This document shows, in pieces, positions 56,376 through 64,000 of a DNA stretch of 64,000 nucleotides. A program made the translations under genes and the position numbers. Position 1 is the first letter of the stretch. Each line of letters opens with the position of its first letter. Source of the stretch: Ilex aquifolium (lineage: Eukaryota; Streptophyta; Magnoliopsida; Aquifoliales; Aquifoliaceae); contig OX637394.1 of assembly GCA_951799425.1 (NCBI GenBank), positions 16,797,001 to 16,861,000 on the forward strand, read 5' to 3'. The notes under the pieces are model-generated. The model ran no database searches. It was not told the DNA's origin and saw only the letters and a program-made list of their open reading frames with translations.

Positions 56376-58992
56376 ATGTCTGCCTCCTCTGGAGCCACTC
56401 GCTCCTCTGTTTCACTTTTAGGGTCTAGGTCAGCCGAAGAGGACTCCGAATTAGGGGAGGTAGGCGACGAGATAGATAACTTCCCTGGGGTGGAAACCGT
56501 TGATTCTGAGGTTAATACCGAAGAGCCTCCCTCAGCGTCCCCCTCCTTGCCTCCTAAGCCAGACAAAGGCAAAGGTAAGGTCAGTGGAGTTGGGGTTGAA
56601 GGGAAGACCTCATATTTGGGGCAGGCCTTTAAGCACGCCGAGTCTGTGGGCTACAGCAAAGAGGCCCCTGAGCTAATGAAAGTTTATAAGCTTCGGTATG
56701 GCTTTCCTCCTGGGGTCGAACCCTGGTGCTCAGACAAATCTGTCTACTATGTAGAACAAGTACACAATAGGGTCTGCTTCTTTCTTGCCTCCTTTGAGAA
56801 CGGTCTTCGCTTTCCTCTGCACCCCTTCGTCAAGGCTGTTCTGCAACACTTCCATGTGTGCCCTTCCCAGGTTTCCCCCAACTTCTATGGTGTCATGATT
56901 GGTCTTCTGGTCATCTTTAGGAAGCATAAACTTGGGCTTCCTAGTATTTCTTTGTTTTTAGAGCTCTTCAACGTCAAGACGACCTCTGGAGGCTTCTTGT
57001 ATGCCTCTAAGCGTGCCAACGCTAGGCAGCTTATCTCTAATATTCCGACCTCTCATAAGCACTGGAAAGAACACTTCTTCTTTGTCGGGGGCACCAATTG
57101 GGAGTATAATCCTGCTGATAAGACGGATACTCTTGGTATCCCTACAGCTTGGACTGAACCAGACAACTTGCGTGAGTCTTTTCTTAAGTCAACTGAGCTC
57201 TGATCTGGAACTTGCACACCTTTAGCCTTCTTCTTACTTGCACGCTTTCTTCTTTTCAGGTGATCGTTTTGAGCTTAGCCCTGAGGATAAGAAAGTGCTA
57301 GTGGAGTTGGAGAAGATCAAGCCAGAGAGGTACGCTGACCTTATTGAGTCACGAAATTTGGTGCGGATAGGTCTAAGTCCTCCTGTGGTGACCTTGGCGA
57401 TCCCATTATCGGTTTTAGGGGCTGACGAAGGTACCTTCTTTCTTTTCCTCTTCGTTGTGCTTCCTTCCCCTCTTCTTCTCTTTACGTCTCCCTACTCTCC
57501 CCAGACATTCCAGGTTCTTCTACCATGAAGTCTACTCCAGAAGAGCTCAAGGCCAAGGTGGATGAACTGATGAAAGGTGGTAGATCCAGCAAGCGCAAGT
57601 CTCGGGTTAGTTCTGGGAGTGGTCCAGGTGTCCGGGCTAAAATCCCCAGATTGGAGGTGTCTTCTCCCCCCTCTATAACTGAAGAACAGGTTCCAAGCAA
57701 GGCTCCGCCCTCCTCCTCTGGGACTCCACAAACCGCAATCCCCTCCTCCCCTCCAGTGGCTCCTTCTGAGCTGGCGTCTGCTCAAGAGGGGGGGCAGGCT
57801 TCCCCTTCCTCCTCCGAGGTCGAGAAGGCCTTGAAATTGATTCCCGACCTCCAACCCAGAAATTTCGGATACAGCGCCTCGGGGAAGGTGATTGAGAAAA
57901 AGGGGGAGGATGAGGACTCCTTTTTTGACAACATGGACCTTGCTGTTGGAGCTCTGTCCTCTATTTTTTCTGAATCTGATGTCCTGAAGGCTGCTTCCAT
58001 GCCCCTTGAGGAATCCATCTCTTCAGCTCTTCAGGGGGCGGCTGCTGTAAGTGCTGGCCCCTTTTGCTCTTTGCTTGTTCGCATTTTGTGGTCTGATGTA
58101 ATTTTCTGTTCTTTCTTTATATTCTCAGGCTGCCCTTCATACGAGAGGTCTGCTGCACCGAGTCCAGTCTCAAGAGAGCTCCTTTAAGGTCCTGAAGACA
58201 TATAAGGCCAAAATTTCTGAATTGTCTCTTGAGAACGAAGGCCTTGGAACTCAGAATGAAGACCTCAAAGCTCAGGTGGAGAACCTCAAAGAGCAGTTGG
58301 TGAAGCAAGCTTCCGACCTTAAGCATACATTGACCGTCAAGGTCAGAGCTGAGGAAGGGGAGAAGAAAACTCAAGACGAACTGAGGCTGGTTAAGGAGGA
58401 CCTGCAGCTTAAGGTTGAGGCGTGGACCAAGGCCAGCCAAGAGGCTTTTGACGCCAAGAAAGAGCTCAGCCAGACCAAGCAAGACTATCTCGCCCTCAAT
58501 GAAGCAAATGGCAAGCTCTGTGAGGAGCTTGAGGAGCAGAAAAACTTGGTTACACAGAAAAGTAAGGAGATTGCCGAGCTTAAAGATGAGGCCACCACTT
58601 TGTGGGCTACTGGATGGGTTGCTTTTAGGCGTAAAGCTATCAAAGCTTACCCAGATCTCGAATTCAATTTCTCTATCCCTACTGAGGAGGAAATGGAAGA
58701 ATCTGACTCTAGTGGTGAGGAAGACACCTCAGCTCTTCCTCGTGGAGCTCCCCTCCCAGATGCCTCTGCTTCCCCCTCTACTGTTCTTGCTGTGGCCTCA
58801 TCTGCTGACCTGGTGACTGGGGCACTTGAACAAACATCATTGCCTGGTACGGCAGAGGCTCCTGGGGTCAGTGTTCCCGAAAATTTCACTCCTCCAGCAT
58901 CAGGATCCTTGCCTCCCGAGCCCCAGGGTTCTGCTTCTCTTGTTGATGCTGTGTCTACCGAACTGCAGGGGCTTCTGTCCACTCCCCCTTAG
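56376..58992 (+). CDS. Antisense gene 1 of the Tat element: plant transposon domain plus coiled coil
   Basis: Four exons with canonical borders and matching phases: 56376-57171, 57260-57430, 57505-58046, 58129-58992, giving 790 residues. The first exon has a Ser/Glu/Pro-rich acidic N-terminus, then the 'putative gypsy-type transposon' (transposase_28-like) domain: F-E-N-G-L-R-F-P-L-H-P-F-V-K-A-V-L, S-P-N-F-Y-G-V-M-I-G-L, H-F-F-F-V-G-G-T-N-W-E-Y. Exon 3 contains a basic segment (S-S-K-R-K-S-R-V), possibly nuclear-localising. Exon 4 starts with a long coiled coil (Glu/Lys/Leu heptads, about 58160-58620) and ends in a Ser/Pro-rich acidic tail. The start at 56376 fits the Ser-rich N-terminus, but the frame is open upstream to 56118. 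Function is not known; such antisense ORFs are a recurring feature of Tat elements. Confidence 0.75.
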
Positions 58993-60246
58993 GTCTTCTT
59001 ACTTGTAATTTCTTTGTAAAGAATTTTTGAGATGTAACTTTGACTTGGGCTAGGGCCTTGTGCTACTTTGTGATCGTTCGTTATTTTGTTTTTTCATTGT
59101 TGGTTTATCATATTCATATGTCCCTTTGAATTTCAGCACATATATATTTTTGAATATATCTTTGAATTTGCGCACCTGTATGTATTCAACTTTGTATACT
59201 CCCCTTCCCCCCTTTTGCTTTGAGGGGTGCTGTGCACTTCTTGAAGCAAAATTACTAGATTTGAAGAGTACAGGAGACTTGGTGCTATGCTCAACTGCTT
59301 CTCCTAAGCCTTTTAAGCTCAGTGGTTGGCACCCTAAGGATCCATTATTTATCCTTCTTCGTTTTGAGCTGCTTAGACTGATATTCTGAACTGGCTTGCT
59401 CCTTCCGGGTTGTATAGCTCATGCTTATGAATTCTTGCTGAGCTATGCAGCTCTTCTTTCTGAACCTAAGAGCTCTTACTGCGCTTTTTAGCTCTTTTTG
59501 TTATCTTAAGAGCTCTTTCTGAGCTACTTGGCTCAGTTGTCTGACCTTAAAGGTTATTTCTGAGCTTCATTGCTTTTTCGACAGATCTCTTTCTGGAATA
59601 GATAACAAATCCTGCTGCTCCATTTCTCTGATAATAGAAGACTTTATTCTACGTTTCACATTTCTTTTCCCCCTGCCTTGCTTTGAGGAGTGCTTTAGGC
59701 CTTCTTTAAGCAAGGCTATGAACTTTCACATGCTGTCAAGTTTCCTTGATGAACTGAATAAACTATTAGGAGCTTTTCCTCTTTAAGGTGAACAGGGCTG
59801 TTAGAATTGCAGGCCTTAAAGACTTGCTATACCAGTGTTTTGTTTTTGACTGGGCTGAGCTAAAATTTGGAGGATATGTGGCTTGGTGGGGTCAGAATGT
59901 TCCTTCGTTGTCTTGAATGCAATATAAGGGGCAATTTTGTACCTATTCCTTTTCCCGCGTTTCTCTCTCAACTGCTTCCCATAACCGCCACGTCTTTCAT
60001 GACCGCAACCACTTTTCATAACCGTAGCCACTTTCCATAACCGTAGCCACTTTCCATAACCGCTGCTACTCTCCATAACCGTAGCCACTTTCCATAACCG
60101 CTGCTACTTTCATTAATTAGGAAATTAAACAGGCAACTTGACTCCCTATTTCTTGGCTCTTTGTTTCCTGAAAAGCTCCCAAGTGCATGACATATTCTTG
60201 ACTTTCTTCTTGATTTCTTGCGTCTTTTCCCTTACCAGCACTTTCG
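58993..60246. other. Spacer between the two antisense genes
   Basis: Holds the 3' end of gene 1, then AGCTC-rich degenerate repeats (about 59400-59560), then a promoter-like region for gene 2 with AATATAAGGGG at about 59921 and a short tandem array at 59984-60113. No coding domain recognised. Confidence 0.5.
59984..60113. repeat. Short tandem array, about 18-20 bp unit
   Basis: Seven or so copies of CCATAACCGTAGCCACTTT and variants (ACCGCTGCTACT, ACCGCAACCACT), directly upstream of antisense gene 2. Confidence 0.85.
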
Positions 60247-61346
60247 ATGGCTGCCTCTGCTTCTTCTTTGTTCCAGGAAAGATCCTCCTTTGGAATCGAA
60301 TGGAAGTGGCATTGTCGCTACTTGTCCCCTTCAATACTTGAATCTTCTGATTTGGTGGATATCAAAAAATGGTTTTTCCCTGATCTTGACTTGCCTTTGC
60401 GAGTTTCTTCCTCCGACGAGCCTTGCAACTACTTCCCGCGAGGGGAGGTCTGTTTCTTTGAAGGTGCTATGGACATGGGACTTCGCCTTCCCATTCATCC
60501 GGCCATTGGGCGAGTTCTTGCCTATTATGGCCTGTGCCCTTCTCGCCTTTCTCCACGAGGATGGGCTGCTATGGTAAGCTTCTTCTTGTTCTGCCGCCTG
60601 CATGCTCTTGGCAGGTTCCCCTTTGTCTCTGAGTTCCTGTACTTCTTTGAGATTGAGGAAGATGATGCCCCCTGCTTCAGTTTCTTCCGTTGGAGGGATT
60701 TCAATTTACGCCCTTTGGTTCTAGATCTTCCCTCCAATCCTGAAGGGTGGTTTAAGCGTTTCTTCTTCGCCTCTGGAGAGTCTTGGAGGTCTCCTGAGGA
60801 TCGCTGTCGTAAAGCTAGGATTCCTCGGTCCTGGAAGAGCTTCTCTCGTATTGGTAAGCTCGAGCCGAGCTCTTTTGAGTACTTTTTTTTTTTTTTTTTT
60901 TTAAAGATATGCTCTTATTATGTCCTTGCTGTGCAGATCCGCCTGACCTGGATTTACCAGGGATGGTGAATATCAACGAGATGCTGCTTGTGGAGTCTAA
61001 GACTTATTCCGAGCTGATGACGAGCGCAAACCTCTATTTGCTTGGGGCTGAGGCTACTGAGTTTGAGTTTTCCACTATTCCTTACCCTTCCTGGACCTCT
61101 TTCTCTGATTCTGATGAGGACGGGGATTCTGACAAGGACGGAAACACCGTCACGAGTTCAAGGAAGCGTAAGAGGGATGACTCTCCTTCTCCTGACTCTT
61201 TGTCCATCATTTTCCTTACCTCCATTGGTCAAAAGCTTCTCGACTCGCTTCACAAGGCTGAGCAAGAAAGGGATGAGCTGAAGAAAGAGAATGCTAGCCT
61301 GAAGGGAGAGGTTGCTGAGCTGAGATCTGAACTTAAGAAAGACTAG
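60247..61346 (+). CDS. Antisense gene 2 of the Tat element: plant transposon domain plus coiled coil
   Basis: Two exons (60247-60853 and 60937-61346; GTAAGC donor, a T-tract and GCAG acceptor) giving 338 residues with consistent phase. The N-terminal 200 residues form a plant transposon domain: F-F-E-G-A-M-D-M-G-L-R-L-P-I-H-P, V-L-A-Y-Y-G-L-C-P-S-R-L-S, F-K-R-F-F-F-A-S-G. Then come an acidic Asp-rich segment, a basic R-K-R-K-R stretch likely to act as a nuclear signal, and a short leucine/glutamate coiled coil at the C-terminus. It shares architecture with antisense gene 1 but is shorter and clearly diverged, so it is not a recent duplicate. Function unknown. Confidence 0.75.
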
Positions 61347-61887
61347 GATCTTTGTTCCCTTGCATCTTTCTTTCTTTTCCTGAACGATACCAGACTATGA
61401 CCCCTTTTTTTTTTTTTTTTTTTCCGCACGTTTATTTTCTTGGATATTCTGAATTCTAGTTTGTTCATTCTTGAGTGTGCATGCCCACATACGAGCTATT
61501 TGTGTTTGAAACATGAACGTAGAAGGAAAACAGAAGATCATGCTTGCACTGACCTTAGTTCCTGATTAGTCCCAGAGATCAGACCACAAACATTGATGGA
61601 AAACAGAAAATCAGGTTTGTGCTGACCCCAATTCCCAACTGGTTTCCATTGGTCGCACCACGAGCGTTGATGGAAAACAGAATATCATGTTGGTACTGAC
61701 CTCACTTCCCATCTGACTTTGTGAGTGCTCTCTGCCGTACTGGACGTTTTAGGGTTTTCGAGGGGGTAGGCAGTGCATAAGGACCATTAGTCGCGGGGGA
61801 AAGACTGTTGGTGTCTCCAAGAAGAGTTCTTTCTTTAATTTGACTGTTGGTGTCTCCAAGAAGGGACCAGTCTTGAATTTCACAAAC
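61347..61887. repeat. 3' flank of antisense gene 2 with three ~95-bp repeats
   Basis: GGAAAACAGAA-ATCA-G-TTG...CTGACC...TCCCA-CTG is repeated at about 61530, 61600 and 61672. A second duplicated phrase, GACTGTTGGTGTCTCCAAGA, occurs at 61806 and 61842. Confidence 0.7.
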
Positions 61888-62925
61888 CTAGAAGCTTGTA
61901 CGCGCCGAGGAGCTGTAGAACTCATCTTGCTTTTGGTAAGCTTGGAAGCTTATCGTTTGTATATGAGCTGAAGAGCTCATCTTATATTTATAAGCTTTGA
62001 AGCTTATCGCTTGTTTATGAGCTGAAGAGCTCATCTTGTAGTTATAAGCTTTGAAGCTTATCGCTTGTTTATGAGCTGAAGAGCTCATCTTGTAGTTATA
62101 AGCTTTGAAGCTTATCGCTTGTTTATGAGCTGAAGAGCTCATCTTGTAGTTATAAGCTTTGAAGCTTATCGTTTGTTTATGAGCTGAAGAGCTCATCTTG
62201 CATTCATAAGCTTTGAAGCTTATCGTTTGTTTATGAGCTGAAGAGCTCATCTTGCAGTTATAAGCTTTGAAGCTTATCGTTTGTTTATGAGCTGAAGAGC
62301 TCATCTTGCATTTATAAGCTTTGAAGCTTATCGTTTGTTTATGAGCTGAAGAGCTCATCTTGCATTTATAAGCTTTGAAGCTTATTGTTTGTTTATGAGC
62401 TGAAGAGCTCATCTTGCATTCATAAGCTTTGAAGCTTATCGTTTGTTTATGAGCTGAAGAGCTCATCTTGCAGTTATAAGCTTTGAAGCTTATCGTTTGT
62501 TTATGAGCTGAAGAGCTCATCTTGCATTTATAAGCTTTGAATCTTATCGTTTGTTTATGAGCTGAAGAGCTCATCTTGCATTTATAAGCTTTGAAGCTTA
62601 TCGTTTGTTTATGAGCTGAAGAGCTCATCTTGCATTTATAAGCTTTGAAGCTTATCGTTTGTTTATGAGCTGAAGAGCTCATCTTGCATTCATAAGCTTT
62701 GAAGCTTATCGTTTGTTTATGAGCTGAAGAGCTCATCTTGCAGTTATAAGTTTTGAAGCTTATCGTTTGTTTATGAGCTGAAGAGCTCATCTTGCATTTA
62801 TAAGCTTTGAAGCTTATCGTTTGTTTATGAGCTGAAGAGCTCATCTTGCATTTATAAGCTTTGAAGCTTATCGTTTGTTTATGAGCTGAAGAGCTCATCT
62901 TGCATTTATAAGCTTTGAAGACCAT
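61888..62925. repeat. 54-bp minisatellite, 18 copies
   Basis: Unit GAGCTGAAGAGCTCATCTTG... with ATAAGCTTTGAAGCTTAT; length 54, a multiple of three, so one minus frame stays open for 345 codons (18 residues per unit) without being a recognisable gene. Units at the right and middle are nearly identical; those at the left end (about 61888-61970) are degenerate. It sits between the integrase stop (62987) and antisense gene 2. Tat-lineage 3' regions are known to carry such arrays. Confidence 0.95.
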
Positions 62926-62986
62926 TGAAGGGTGAATAAAAGACTTGCTCTTTCTTATTTAAAAGTAGCTCTATTACAAGTAACAC

Positions 62987-63994
62987 TTACTGAAAAAACT
63001 TCTTAAGGTGCTCGGCATTCCACGAGTGAGGTAGAACCTTTCCTTCCTCTGTTTGCAACTCGTAATTCCCCGGTCTGATTATCCTTGACACGATATAGGG
63101 CCCTTCCCAATTGGGTCCCAATTTCCCATGCGTGGGATCCTTTCTTGCAAGCAGAAGCCTCCTAAGTACCAAATCTCCAACTTTGAAACTTCTGTGTCTT
63201 ACCCTCCTGTCATAATACCTTGCAGTTTTCCTTTGGTAAGTACGGACACGGTGCAGAGCTCTGTCCCTCTTTTCATCCAAGAGATCGAGGTTTAGCAAGA
63301 GAGATTCATCATTGTGCTCGGAATCTGCAAACTCCACCCTTGGTGACTGGAGCCCTATCTCCACTGGGGCCACTGCCTCGGTCCCAAAGGCCAAAGCAAA
63401 GGGGGTTTCCTGAGTCGCAGATCTGGCGGTGGTCCTGTAGGCCCACAATACCTCCGGAATGTACTCCACCCATTTGCCTTTCAGGTTTTCTAGCTTGGTC
63501 TTCAAAGCTGACTTTATGGTTCTTATTGTGACCTCTGCCTGCCCATTAGACTGGGGATGGGCAGGAGCTGAGAAATAGTTCTTGATTCCGAGCTCAGCAC
63601 AAAAACTTTTGAACTTTGAATTATCAAACTGCTTTCCATTGTCAGATACGAATGCTCTGGGAACTCCAAACTTGCAAACTATCGACTTCCAAACGAAGTT
63701 TTGAACTTTTTGCTCTGTGATCGTTGCCAAATGTTCGACCTCTGCCCATTTAGTAAAGTAATCCACTCCTACGATGGCAAACTTGCACTGCCCCACACCG
63801 GTGGGAAGGGGTCCCAGAATGTCCAACCCCCACTGCTGAAAAGGCCATGGGCTTACCACCGAGGTTAGGAGCTCGGGAGGACAGTGGGACATATTGGTAT
63901 GCTCCTGGCAAGTTTTGCATTTTCTTACCAAGTCGGTGGCGTTTTCGAGCATGGTGGGCCAATAATACCCTTGCCTCAGTACTTTTCCTGCCAA
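62987..63994 (-). CDS. Tat-lineage integrase, C-terminal part of pol (partial)
   Basis: Open minus-strand frame continuing to the window edge, with no internal stop over 335 codons. From the edge: zinc-binding segment (R-K-C-K-T-C-Q-E-H), the catalytic core with its three acidic residues (G-L-D-I-L-G; S-D-N-G-K-Q-F-D; N-G-Q-A-E-V), and a C-terminal domain with G-P-N-W-E-G-P-Y that ends W-N-A-E-H-L-K-K-F-F-Q. No chromodomain follows, as expected for Tat. The methionine at 63994 is only the first one inside the window, not the true start. It inserts element cDNA into the genome. Confidence 0.9.
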   Translation of the reverse strand: MAGKVLRQGYYWPTMLENATDLVRKCKTCQEHTNMSHCPPELLTSVVSPWPFQQWGLDILGPLPTGVGQCKFAIVGVDYFTKWAEVEHLATITEQKVQNFVWKSIVCKFGVPRAFVSDNGKQFDNSKFKSFCAELGIKNYFSAPAHPQSNGQAEVTIRTIKSALKTKLENLKGKWVEYIPEVLWAYRTTARSATQETPFALAFGTEAVAPVEIGLQSPRVEFADSEHNDESLLLNLDLLDEKRDRALHRVRTYQRKTARYYDRRVRHRSFKVGDLVLRRLLLARKDPTHGKLGPNWEGPYIVSRIIRPGNYELQTEEGKVLPHSWNAEHLKKFFQ

Positions 63995-64000
63995 GGCCCG

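Larger units (their letters stand above)
55014..64000 (-). mobile_element. Ty3/gypsy Tat-lineage retrotransposon, 3' half, well preserved
   Basis: Minus orientation; the 5' part lies beyond 64000. Seen here: 3' LTR (55014-55726), polypurine tract, a 7.2-kb 3' region with two plus-strand genes and a minisatellite, and the integrase end of pol (62987-63994). ATTAC (55009-55013) is the left candidate target duplication. The pol frame and both antisense genes are open, unlike the element at 44606-54711, which suggests a younger insertion. Confidence 0.88.

Noticed and set aside
61888-62925. 345-codon minus-strand ORF of 18-residue repeats
   Set aside because: The 54-bp unit length is a multiple of three, so the frame stays open automatically. 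There is no promoter or unique protein sequence. It is annotated as a minisatellite instead.
61888-62925. CRISPR-like array
   Set aside because: The units are contiguous, without unique spacers, and the DNA is eukaryotic.

Overview
This window is nuclear DNA of a flowering plant, most likely a eudicot. It is AT-rich, has plant-type genes with GT-AG introns, and carries berberine-bridge-enzyme (BBE)-like oxidases, Mutator-like, PIF/Harbinger and Ty3/gypsy-Tat elements. I cannot name the species. Only two genes look like ordinary host genes. Everything else is mobile DNA, pseudogenes and duplicated flanks. All coordinates and identities were read by eye, without alignment software.

Layout. 1-1078 is the 5' end of a minus-strand LTR retrotransposon (gag, primer-binding site, LTR). 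4837-11013 is the first copy of a segmental duplication carrying an intact BBE-like gene (7110-8759), with a small Mutator MITE (5506-6058) and a G-rich Harbinger-like insertion (9040-10103) around it. 11787-35540 is bounded by matching terminal inverted repeats and a 9-bp near-identical target duplication (CCTAATCTC / CCTAATTTC), and I interpret it as one very large Mutator-like element of 23.75 kb. Inside it are a decayed FAR1/MuDR-type transposase (minus, 17190-19498), two ULP1-type SUMO-protease-like genes in opposite orientation (plus 19800-22946; minus 33393-24351), a broken 'putative plant transposon protein' gene, and palindromic GATCGATC-rich arrays near both ends. Two later LTR insertions interrupt the second protease gene: a 4.05-kb gag-only element (28904-32953, TSD CCTTG) and a 1.9-kb solo LTR (24408-26299, TSD GCAAC).

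36487-38126 is an inverted BBE-like pseudogene. 39084-40935 is another Harbinger-like element. 41079-55013 is the second copy of the duplication, with a second full-length BBE-like ORF (41984-43633) that has lost the flavin-linking cysteine and whose promoter TATA motif is broken. Its downstream flank was hit by two same-orientation Tat-lineage retrotransposons: a decayed 10.1-kb copy (44606-54711) and a much better preserved one running off the right edge (55014-64000). The second carries two separate intron-containing genes antisense to pol, and an 18-copy 54-bp hairpin-rich minisatellite with higher-order structure.

How it works together: the BBE-like genes probably act as secreted flavin oxidases. 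The Mutator transposase and ULP proteases form a gene combination known from plant MULEs. The Tat elements would express gag-pol from the minus strand and plant-transposon-domain proteins from the opposite strand. The most notable items are the giant MULE with two catalytically complete ULP genes, the Tat element with two antisense spliced genes, the repeated LTR-end/primer-binding-site units in the gag-only element, and the divergence of the two BBE copies.
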